A program made the translations under genes and the position numbers. From Oscillospiraceae bacterium (lineage in GTDB: Bacteria; Bacillota; Clostridia; Oscillospirales; Oscillospiraceae), in contig CACWLG010000015.1 in NCBI GenBank assembly GCA_902761635.1, positions 1 through 42,651 of the forward strand: 42,651 bases of DNA. The letters run 5' to 3'. The notes below the pieces were generated by a model, which saw only the letters and a program-made list of their open reading frames with translations, had not been told where the DNA came from and ran no database searches. Below, piece by piece: positions 31,098 through 38,558 of the stretch. Numbering within the stretch: the first letter of the stretch is position 1; the number at the start of each line of letters is the position of its first letter.

Positions 31098-31126
31098 TTT
31101 ACGAACGTAAGGTATTGCCTTATCAA
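31098..31126 (+). promoter_or_regulatory. Possible promoter of ABC pair 2
   Basis: TTTACG (31098-31103), 17 bases, TATCAA (31121-31126), ten bases before the operator. Partial match to consensus. The dyad TAAGG-N5-CCTTA at 31108-31122 lies in the spacer. Confidence 0.4.
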
Positions 31127-31135
31127 ACAACCAGC

Positions 31136-31153
31136 GGTTAGCATCGACTAACC
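31136..31153 (+). promoter_or_regulatory. DtxR-type operator of ABC pair 2
   Basis: GGTTAG, six bases, CTAACC, a perfect match to the feo1 operator in both halves. It lies 20 bases before the first ABC start codon. Confidence 0.75.
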
Positions 31154-31173
31154 AAAGTAAAAGGAGGGTTTGG

Positions 31174-32904
31174 ATGTACAAAAAGATCAAGCCTTACATG
31201 GGGGAATACCTGCGCTATACAAGGCGGTCTGCGGTTGTCATTACGATTGCCGTCATACTGAGTGTAGTGCCGTATTTTCTGCTCTTCCAGCTCATTTCGC
31301 CGCTTTTGGCTGGAGAGCGCCTGACTCTTGGTTATGTTTCTTTAAGAGTTGGGATTATTGCACTTTGTCTTGTCGGCAATGCGGTAATGTATGTGCATGG
31401 GCTGGACCTGAGTCACTACAGCGCCTATAACACATTGAAGAATCTTCGTACAGCCCTGCAGGGCGGGCTGGAACAACAGCCTCTTGGTGTGATCCGGGAG
31501 CTTGGCAACGGACGGATCAAGAAGGTCTTTACCGATGACATCGAGACAATTGAGCTTCTCCTGGCACATGCGATCCCGGAAGGTGTCGCCAACCTGATCA
31601 TCCCGGCTGTGGTCATAATAGGGATGTTCTTTGCAGACTGGAAGCTGGCGCTCCTCTCCCTCGCGTCTCTGCCTTTAGGCCTGCTTGCTATGGGGATGAT
31701 GTTCAGGATCGGCATGAGCCGCATGGGGACTTATTATGCCGCTGCAGCGAAAATGAACAATACCATCATCGAATATATCAACGGTATGGAGGTCGTAAAG
31801 GTATTTAACCGGGATGGAGAAAGCTACGCACGCTTTGAGAATGACATCAATTACTATCGGGATATGACGTTGGACTGGTATCGCATCTGCTGGCCCTGGA
31901 TGGCGCTTTATTCCAGTATCCTTCCCTGCGTTGCGCTCTTCACGCTGCCCATCGGTGGCTGGTTCGTACTCAAAGGTTGGAGCACACTGGCTCATTTTGT
32001 CCTGGTGCTCTGCATGACCTTTGCCGTGGGTCCTCCGCTTCTCAAAGCAATAGGTTTTGCGGGCAAATTCCCACAGCTCAATTATAAGGTAGAGGAGCTG
32101 GAGCGGCTGTTGGATCATCCTCCTCTGAAGCAGTCTGACCTGGACTTCGAAGGCAAAAACCATGATATCAGCTTTGAGAAGGTCTGCTTTTCTTATAAAG
32201 ACACGGAGGTCATCCACGGAATTGACCTTAAGATCAACGAAGGTTCTATGGTGGCTCTGGTGGGAGAAAGCGGCAGCGGTAAATCCACGCTGGCAAAGCT
32301 CCTCGTGCACTTTTACGATCTGGACAGCGGGAAGATTACCTTGGGTGGACAGGACATCACCGATATGCGGATCGAGTCACTGAACGATCAAATCGCCTAT
32401 GTTTCACAGGAGCAGTTCCTCTTCAATACGAGCCTTTACGAGAACATCCGTTTGGGTAAGCCGGATGCATCGCGGGAGGAAGTCCTTCGCGCTGCGAGTC
32501 TTGCCCAGTGCGATGAGTTCCTTGAAAGATTTCCGCAGGGCATCGACTCAAAGGCGGGCGACGGCGGCAAGATGCTTTCCGGCGGTGAGAGACAGCGCAT
32601 CTCACTGGCCCGGGCGCTCTTAAAGGATGCTCCTGTCATCGTTCTCGATGAGGCTACCGCATTTGTCGATCCGGAGAACGAGGAAAAGATGAATGCCGCG
32701 ATCTCGGAGGTGATCCGGGGAAAAACGGTGCTGATTATCGCCCACCGGCTGCATACCGTCATCGGAGCGGATCAGATTGTCGTACTGGATAACGGAAATG
32801 TGGAAGCACAGGGAACACACGAAGAGCTCCTGAAGACGTCTCAGGTTTACCGGAGGCTCTGGGCCGCAGCCGAGCAGAGTATCGAATGGGAGGTGAGAGC
32901 ATGA
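31174..32904 (+). CDS. ABC half-transporter (exporter fold), pair 2 first subunit
   Basis: 576 residues: membrane domain (about 15-300) and ATPase domain with Walker A Gly-Glu-Ser-Gly-Ser-Gly-Lys-Ser-Thr, signature Leu-Ser-Gly-Gly-Glu-Arg-Gln-Arg and Walker B Ile-Val-Leu-Asp-Glu-Ala. Of the IrtAB/YbtPQ-like type. AAAGGAGGG precedes ATG 31174. Lower GC than ABC pair 1. The stop overlaps the next start by four bases. Confidence 0.9.
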   Translation: MYKKIKPYMGEYLRYTRRSAVVITIAVILSVVPYFLLFQLISPLLAGERLTLGYVSLRVGIIALCLVGNAVMYVHGLDLSHYSAYNTLKNLRTALQGGLEQQPLGVIRELGNGRIKKVFTDDIETIELLLAHAIPEGVANLIIPAVVIIGMFFADWKLALLSLASLPLGLLAMGMMFRIGMSRMGTYYAAAAKMNNTIIEYINGMEVVKVFNRDGESYARFENDINYYRDMTLDWYRICWPWMALYSSILPCVALFTLPIGGWFVLKGWSTLAHFVLVLCMTFAVGPPLLKAIGFAGKFPQLNYKVEELERLLDHPPLKQSDLDFEGKNHDISFEKVCFSYKDTEVIHGIDLKINEGSMVALVGESGSGKSTLAKLLVHFYDLDSGKITLGGQDITDMRIESLNDQIAYVSQEQFLFNTSLYENIRLGKPDASREEVLRAASLAQCDEFLERFPQGIDSKAGDGGKMLSGGERQRISLARALLKDAPVIVLDEATAFVDPENEEKMNAAISEVIRGKTVLIIAHRLHTVIGADQIVVLDNGNVEAQGTHEELLKTSQVYRRLWAAAEQSIEWEVRA

Positions 32905-34637
32905 TCGCATTGATGCAAAGGATCCTTCGCCTTGCGGAAGGATATAGGACACGAATTCGTTTGGCAGCGGTATGCTCATTTATAAAAGCTCTCCTTGGTA
33001 AAGCGCCTATCGTACTGGCATATTTTATGATAGCCAGATTCCTGGACGGGAATATGAGCGGCAAAAGCTGTCTTCTGGTGGGCGTCGCCCTTCTGATCTG
33101 TCTTGCTCTGCAATGCCTGTTTCAGAATCTGGCGGACCGGATGCAGTCAGGTGCAGGCTTTGAGATGCTGGCTGATCTCAGGAAAAAGCTCGGCGCACAT
33201 CTGAGACGTCTGCCCATGGGCTTTTTCACCGAAGGCAACATCGGCCGCATCAGCTCCGTTCTTTCCACAGATATGGTTTTTATCGAGGAGAACCTGGTGA
33301 CAGTCCTGGCAGACCTGATGAGCTATCTTTTTTCCGCTGCGATCTTTGTGATCTTCATGTTCTTCTTTGACTGGCGTCTCGGGCTTGCGTCTCTGATCGT
33401 TACAGCTGTGATCTATGGTATCGGTGAAGCCATGAAAAAGAATACACTGATGCACTCAGCCGAGCGTCAGGCAGCTGCCCAGCAGGTCACTGATGCGGTG
33501 ATCGACTTTACTGAAGGCATCGGAATCATCAAGACCTATAATCTGCTCGGTGAAAAGTCGAAGGAACTGACAGAGAGTTTTGCCGTTAACTGCGATAAAA
33601 ATCTTCGGTTTGAAAAGGATTATGCTCCATGGTCTGTTGCCATCTATTCGGCATATGGCCTCGGGACTGCAGCCATGCTGGGTCTTTCCTGGGTACTCTA
33701 TCAGGATGGCACATTGGCCCTTTCCATGTTTATCGGAATGCTGCTGTTCATGTTCGAGTTGTTCGCTCCGCTGAAGGCTTTCTACGGCCAGGTGGCACGG
33801 CTTACTGTCATGAATGCCTGCCTGGACCGTATCGAGTCTGTTTTTAAAGAAAACGAACTGGATAACAGCGGGGCCGCTTCCATTCCTTCCGACGGAGTTC
33901 CGGAGATCGAGTTTAAAGACGTCACCTTCGGATACAACGAGCGGGAAGTGTTGAAGGAAGTGTCCTTCACAGTCCCGAAGGACAGCATGACCGCACTTGT
34001 CGGTCCTTCGGGAAGCGGCAAGACCACGATCGTCAATCTTCTTCCCCGGTTCTGGGATGTACAGAAAGGGTCTGTCCTTCTCCGAGGGACGGATATTCGT
34101 AGTGTTCCGCTTGCAAAACTGCTGGACAACATCAGCATGGTATTCCAGCGAGTCTATCTCTTTCAGGACACGGTCTACAACAACATCGCGATTGGACGAA
34201 TGGACGCCACGCGCGAAGAGGTTGAGGAAGCTGCAAGGAAGGCGCGATGCTACGATTTTATCATGGCGCTGCCGCAGGGCTTTGATACGGTGATCGGAGA
34301 GGGCGGGGCCAGTCTGTCCGGAGGTGAACAGCAGCGCATCTCCATTGCCCGCTGCATCCTTAAAGACGCCCCCATCGTCATTCTGGACGAGGCGACAGCA
34401 AGCGTTGACGCGGATAACGAGAGCCACATTCAGGCCGCGATCTCGGAGTTGGTCAGAGGAAAGACGCTGTTGGTCATTGCGCACCGGCTGAATACTGTGC
34501 AGAATGCAGATCAGATCCTGGTCGTTGAGAATGGATGCATAGCCGAATGCGGCAGCCATGATGCACTTATGGCTGCAGACGGGCTTTATCACACAATGGT
34601 CACCAAAAGAAGTGAAATACGTGGGTTCGCCCATTAA
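32901..34637 (+). CDS. ABC half-transporter (exporter fold), pair 2 second subunit
   Basis: 578 residues with Walker A Gly-Pro-Ser-Gly-Ser-Gly-Lys-Thr-Thr, signature Leu-Ser-Gly-Gly-Glu-Gln-Gln-Arg, Walker B Ile-Leu-Asp-Glu-Ala. Start 32901 (ATGA overlap) has GGAGGTG upstream; the ORF extends 15 bases further but without a ribosome site. The same length as the second subunit of pair 3 (578). Confidence 0.9.
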   Translation: MIALMQRILRLAEGYRTRIRLAAVCSFIKALLGKAPIVLAYFMIARFLDGNMSGKSCLLVGVALLICLALQCLFQNLADRMQSGAGFEMLADLRKKLGAHLRRLPMGFFTEGNIGRISSVLSTDMVFIEENLVTVLADLMSYLFSAAIFVIFMFFFDWRLGLASLIVTAVIYGIGEAMKKNTLMHSAERQAAAQQVTDAVIDFTEGIGIIKTYNLLGEKSKELTESFAVNCDKNLRFEKDYAPWSVAIYSAYGLGTAAMLGLSWVLYQDGTLALSMFIGMLLFMFELFAPLKAFYGQVARLTVMNACLDRIESVFKENELDNSGAASIPSDGVPEIEFKDVTFGYNEREVLKEVSFTVPKDSMTALVGPSGSGKTTIVNLLPRFWDVQKGSVLLRGTDIRSVPLAKLLDNISMVFQRVYLFQDTVYNNIAIGRMDATREEVEEAARKARCYDFIMALPQGFDTVIGEGGASLSGGEQQRISIARCILKDAPIVILDEATASVDADNESHIQAAISELVRGKTLLVIAHRLNTVQNADQILVVENGCIAECGSHDALMAADGLYHTMVTKRSEIRGFAH

Positions 34638-34673
34638 CCACTTCCTGGATATTTTTGAAAAGGAGAAACGCAA

Positions 34674-35960
34674 ATGAACAACAAAAGTCATCTGAAATCC
34701 GTGAAAATGAAATCTCTGTCTCTGATTCTTGTCTTACTTCTAGTACTCGGCGCTTTGAGCGGATGCGGAAGTTCAGGAACGTCATCGACATCCGGTGGGG
34801 ACACAACTGAAGCTGTGACGAATACGACAACTCCGGCTGCCACAGACAATAATACGGAGCCTGTTTCTGAAAGCACCGAAGACAACAAGCTCTTTGCCGG
34901 AGGTACCGGAACCGCGGAAGATCCGTGGCAGATTGCGAATGCTGAACAACTGGACCGCGTCCGTGATGATTTGACTGCGCATTATATCCTTATCGATGAT
35001 ATTGATCTTTCCGGATATGAAAACTGGACACCGATCGGCGCTTTTCAGTCAAAGTCCGACGCCCCTGAGGATGCTGAAGTTCCTCATCCCGATTATGCGT
35101 TTACAGGCACTTTTGACGGCGCAGGTCATACGATTTCAAACCTGACGGTCTCCTGTGAGGCCCCGATGGGTGCAGGTCTTTTCGGCTGTACGACCGGAAC
35201 AGAGAGCAGTGCGGCATTTATCGGTCATTTCACATTAAAGGATGTGAATGTATCCGGATTTTATCTGGTCGGCGGAGCTGTCGGGTTGCAGTTTATGAAT
35301 TGTCCCGTTTCGGATATTCATCTTGTCGGGAACAATAAACTGGCTGGTATGCAGGGAATCGGCGGTATCGTAGGGACCGGGTTTGATCTGATTTCAGATT
35401 GCAGCGCGACTGCTGATATTACTGTGATGGGTGATGACGGTGCCTGTGCCGGACTGATCGCCGGGGGAACCACGATGAGTTCCATTAAGAACTGCGAGGT
35501 AATAGGCGGAAGCATTACTGCAGAAGGGAACGCGGCTTGGGGCTTTGGTGCACTCTGCGGGGCTCCCTGGGGTGCAGCTGAGATCACGGACTGCAAGGTC
35601 AGTGGCACTGTAATTACTGCAAGCGGTGAAAACAACCGTCTGGTCGGCGGACTGGTCGGATTTGGCGGGACATATGATCCTTCGGCACCTGCGCAGATTA
35701 CAGGATGCACAGTCGAAGATGTGGCCATTATCGTCTCTGAAACGACGGATTCGGTCGGTGGCCTGATCGGTGCCGGGAAGGAAATGATGGAAGGCAGTGA
35801 TGTAATGTCTTCCTTCATCATCAGTAATTGTGTGGTTTCCGGAACCATCACAGGCGGTGGAAATAACGTTGATGCAGTTGTTGGAGATCCTGCCTGTGCA
35901 GTCTCTGTAGACTGTGAAGGCGGTATGATAATTTCTCCCGCTCTGGACACAGCAGCATAA
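34674..35960 (+). CDS. Lipoprotein with GLUG-type repeats
   Basis: 428 residues. Signal peptide with lipobox Leu-Ser-Gly-Cys31, then a Ser/Thr-rich linker (32-75), then Gly-rich repeats of the GLUG type (Gly-Gly-Leu-Val-Gly, Gly-Gly-Ile-Val-Gly, Cys-x-Val, Ile-x-Asn/Asp-Cys) predicted to fold as a parallel beta solenoid. It should be tethered on the outer face of the membrane. It starts 36 bases after the ABC gene (AAAAGGAG at the start), so it may be the surface partner of ABC pair 2. No known binding-protein fold. Confidence 0.85.
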   Translation: MNNKSHLKSVKMKSLSLILVLLLVLGALSGCGSSGTSSTSGGDTTEAVTNTTTPAATDNNTEPVSESTEDNKLFAGGTGTAEDPWQIANAEQLDRVRDDLTAHYILIDDIDLSGYENWTPIGAFQSKSDAPEDAEVPHPDYAFTGTFDGAGHTISNLTVSCEAPMGAGLFGCTTGTESSAAFIGHFTLKDVNVSGFYLVGGAVGLQFMNCPVSDIHLVGNNKLAGMQGIGGIVGTGFDLISDCSATADITVMGDDGACAGLIAGGTTMSSIKNCEVIGGSITAEGNAAWGFGALCGAPWGAAEITDCKVSGTVITASGENNRLVGGLVGFGGTYDPSAPAQITGCTVEDVAIIVSETTDSVGGLIGAGKEMMEGSDVMSSFIISNCVVSGTITGGGNNVDAVVGDPACAVSVDCEGGMIISPALDTAA

Positions 35961-35985
35961 TACATAACAAGCCAAAACCTTTAAT

Positions 35986-36026
35986 AAAAAAGCTGGGCAG
36001 CAGAATAATTGCAGCTCAGCTTTTTC
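35986..36026 (+). terminator. Terminator after the lipoprotein gene
   Basis: An A-rich left arm AAAAAGCTG and right arm CAGCTTTTT with an inner GCAGC/GCAGC region and a T-rich tail; can act on both strands. Confidence 0.8.
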
Positions 36027-36035
36027 TTATTGGGC

Positions 36036-36064
36036 TTGACAAACGAGAGCGAACAGTGTATTCT
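36036..36064 (+). promoter_or_regulatory. Promoter of tetR 2
   Basis: TTGACA (36036-36041), 17 bases, TATTCT (36059-36064). Confidence 0.8.
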
Positions 36065-36093
36065 CTTAAGCAAGAGCGAACAGCGTTCTCTCT
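36046..36093 (+). promoter_or_regulatory. Tandem TetR operators overlapping the tetR 2 promoter
   Basis: Two copies of AGAGCGAACAG (36046-36056 and 36073-36083), 27 bases apart, each the left part of an imperfect palindrome ending in TTCTCT or GTTCTCTCT. The second has the core GAAC-AGC-GTTC, sharing AACAGCGTT with the tetR 1 operator at 30412-30426. Confidence 0.6.
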
Positions 36094-36111
36094 TTAGGCG
36101 TGGTGAAACGG

Positions 36112-36723
36112 ATGCCAATTGATAAAACAGCAAACCATGAAAAGATCGTTGGGGCGGCGAAAAAGGAATTCCTGACATATGGATTTACGGATGCATCCAT
36201 GCGGCGGATCGCAGCTGCAGCAGGAATGAGCGCTTCCGGACTGTATAAGCATTTTGCCAGCAAGGAAGAAATGTTCTCTGCCCTGGTGGAGCCTGCTTAT
36301 CAGGGACTGCTGGCATTATTCCATCAAGAAGCGGGTGATCAGGAGCAGTTCATCGGAACAGGTGATCTAAGCGTCTGGGAAACCAGCAATGATGCAAGAC
36401 TCGCGGTTTCCTACATCTATGATCATCTGGATGCTTTTCGTCTGATCATTTGCAAATCTCAGGGCACGAAGTATGAAAGCTTCCTGCATGATCTGGCGGT
36501 GCTGGAAGAAAAAATGACGCTTTCCTTCATGGAGATGCTGAAAAAACAGGGCGTGAAGCTCAATGAGTTCAGTGAGAAGGAGCTTCATCTTCTGACCACG
36601 ACGAATGTTAATGCGATTTTCCAAACTGTAGAGCATGACTTAACACGTGAAGAAGCCATACATTACGCAGATACCTTGGACAGGTTCTTCGCTAAAGCCT
36701 GGAAAGAATTCTTTGGATATTAG
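36112..36723 (+). CDS. TetR/AcrR-family transcriptional regulator
   Basis: 203 residues from ATG 36112 (GGTG six bases upstream; GTG 36100 or 36103 would add three or four residues). N-terminal helix-turn-helix with Met-Arg-Arg-Ile-Ala-Ala-Ala-Ala-Gly-Met-Ser and Tyr-Lys-His-Phe-Ala-Ser-Lys-Glu-Glu-Met-Phe. C-terminal layout, with Arg-Leu-(Leu/Ile)-(Leu/Ile)-Cys and Leu-His-Asp, parallels the 30459-31070 protein. It is followed by its own terminator and then ABC pair 3. Confidence 0.92.
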   Translation: MPIDKTANHEKIVGAAKKEFLTYGFTDASMRRIAAAAGMSASGLYKHFASKEEMFSALVEPAYQGLLALFHQEAGDQEQFIGTGDLSVWETSNDARLAVSYIYDHLDAFRLIICKSQGTKYESFLHDLAVLEEKMTLSFMEMLKKQGVKLNEFSEKELHLLTTTNVNAIFQTVEHDLTREEAIHYADTLDRFFAKAWKEFFGY

Positions 36724-36730
36724 GATATTA

Positions 36731-36768
36731 ACGCCTTCCCCAAACAACTCTAAGAGAAGGCGTTTTTT
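36731..36768 (+). terminator. Terminator of tetR 2
   Basis: ACGCCTTC (36731-36738) with GAAGGCGT (36756-36763), then T run. Confidence 0.85.
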
Positions 36769-36778
36769 ATCAGACGAT

Positions 36779-36796
36779 GGTTAGCTGTTGCTAACC
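36779..36796 (+). promoter_or_regulatory. DtxR-type operator of ABC pair 3
   Basis: GGTTAG, six bases, CTAACC, perfect in both halves, four bases before GGGAGGT. A TATCAG at 36768-36773 could be the -10 box; a clear -35 box is not seen. Confidence 0.72.
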
Positions 36797-36815
36797 TAAG
36801 GGAGGTGTATTTAAC

Positions 36816-38558
36816 TTGAAAGAACAAAAGTCAAACCCCATGGCAAGGATCTGGGAGATCGCAAAGCCTGAACACGGCAGGCTCCTGCTGTCCGTCGTGC
36901 TGGCTGTACTCGGTGTCGCAGCCGGTATCGTTCCCTTTGTTTCCGCAGCAAAGGTCATTTCGGGAATGATATCCGGAAACAGGGAATGGAGTTATTACCT
37001 TGTATACGTAATTGCTGCATTTGCAGGTTTTGCTCTTAAGAGTCTCTTCTATGCAATGGGACTGAGCGTCAGCCACCGGGCGACCTTTTCTCTGCTCGGG
37101 GAGATACGCAAGCAGATTTTTGCCAAGCTTCCGAGAATGCCTCTTGGTACGATCATCGATACTTCCAGCGGCAAACTCAAGCAGATCATCGTCGATGAGG
37201 TGGAGCGGATGGAACGCCCCATAGCACATATGATCCCGGAACTTACATCCAATATCGTCGGCGCCATAGCTGTCTGGATCTGTATGATGACCGTTGACTG
37301 GCGGATGGGACTCATATGCCTGATTTCCGTACCGGTCGGCCTGATGTTTTTCGGTTTTATCGCCGCCAGTTTTTCCGCGGATTACAAGAAGTCCGTAGAG
37401 ATCACGCAGGACATGAATGCAAGCATCGTTGAATATGTCCATGGGATCGAAGTGATCAAAGCTTACAGCCAGAGCAAGTCTTCGTTTCAGAAGTTCAAGG
37501 ACAAGGTGCTTGCGAACGCTGCCTTCTACAATTACTGGATGAAAAAGACGGAAGTCTGCCAGGCTCTCTGCTATACGATCGCGCCCTGCACCCTGATCAC
37601 AGTATTGCCGATCGGCTGGCATATGTATATCTCGGGCAGTATCTCTGCCGATGTTTTCATGACTTCGATCATGCTTTCCATGTGCATCGTCGGGCCGATC
37701 CTCGCCGCGATTCAATTTACGGATTCCTCCGCCAAGGTGTCGACCACTGTCGCCACAGTAGATCAGCTGCTGGCCGGTGAAGAGCAGGAGCATTCGGAAG
37801 CTCCGGTCACGTTAGCGACCCATAACATAGAATTCTGCGACGTCAGCTATTCTTACCACGAAGGCGAGGAAGTTCTGCACCACGTTAATCTCACGATTCC
37901 GGAGAAAAGCTTTACAGCTCTCGTAGGCCCATCCGGAAGCGGAAAATCCACGATCGCCAAGCTTGTCGGCGGATTCTGGGACGTGAAGGACGGTTCGGTA
38001 AGGATGGACGGAAAAGACTTAAGATCGATCCCTCTTCAGCAGCTCTATGATCAGGTGGCGTATGTATCACAGGATAACTGGCTGTTTGACGACACGATCA
38101 TGAATAATATCCGCATGGGAAAGACATCGGCTTCCGATGAAGAGGTTCGTAAAGCTGCCAGGGCATCCGGCTGTGATGAATTCATAAGGGCTCTTCCGGA
38201 GGGCTATGAAACAAAAGTGGGAAGCGGCGGTACCCGCCTGTCGGGTGGCGAACGTCAGAGGATCGCCATTGCCAGAGCCATGCTGAAGGATGCGCCTATC
38301 GTGATCCTTGATGAAGCTACAGCTTATATCGACCCAGAGAATGAGGCAGTCATACAGAGGGCTCTTACGAAATTGATGAAAGATAAAACCGTGATCATCA
38401 TTGCCCACAGGCTTTCTACTGTCACGGATGCCGATCAGATCGTGCTGATCAACAAAGGTTCGGTCGAATGCTCGGGAACACACAGCGAGCTTCTTAAAGA
38501 GAGCGATCTGTATAACGCCATGTGGCAGGCACACATCAGCGAAGGGGGTGCGGCATAA
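36816..38558 (+). CDS. ABC half-transporter (exporter fold), pair 3 first subunit
   Basis: 580 residues with a TTG start at 36816, nine bases after GGAGGT. Membrane domain (about 15-310) and ATPase with Walker A Gly-Pro-Ser-Gly-Ser-Gly-Lys-Ser-Thr, signature Leu-Ser-Gly-Gly-Glu-Arg-Gln-Arg, Walker B Ile-Leu-Asp-Glu-Ala. It shares with the pair 2 subunit a central Glu-Tyr-(Val/Ile) then Gly-(Ile/Met)-Glu-Val motif in a cytoplasmic loop. Most likely the heterodimer partner of the next gene. Confidence 0.9.
   Translation: MKEQKSNPMARIWEIAKPEHGRLLLSVVLAVLGVAAGIVPFVSAAKVISGMISGNREWSYYLVYVIAAFAGFALKSLFYAMGLSVSHRATFSLLGEIRKQIFAKLPRMPLGTIIDTSSGKLKQIIVDEVERMERPIAHMIPELTSNIVGAIAVWICMMTVDWRMGLICLISVPVGLMFFGFIAASFSADYKKSVEITQDMNASIVEYVHGIEVIKAYSQSKSSFQKFKDKVLANAAFYNYWMKKTEVCQALCYTIAPCTLITVLPIGWHMYISGSISADVFMTSIMLSMCIVGPILAAIQFTDSSAKVSTTVATVDQLLAGEEQEHSEAPVTLATHNIEFCDVSYSYHEGEEVLHHVNLTIPEKSFTALVGPSGSGKSTIAKLVGGFWDVKDGSVRMDGKDLRSIPLQQLYDQVAYVSQDNWLFDDTIMNNIRMGKTSASDEEVRKAARASGCDEFIRALPEGYETKVGSGGTRLSGGERQRIAIARAMLKDAPIVILDEATAYIDPENEAVIQRALTKLMKDKTVIIIAHRLSTVTDADQIVLINKGSVECSGTHSELLKESDLYNAMWQAHISEGGAA

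Noticed and set aside
31077-31119. GGCAATA / TATTGCC inverted repeat as a terminator of tetR 1
   Set aside because: Seven-base stem with about 29-base loop and no T run; not enough support.
33456-34691. 411-codon minus-strand frame opposite the second ABC subunit of pair 2
   Set aside because: Shadow of an ABC gene, no domain.
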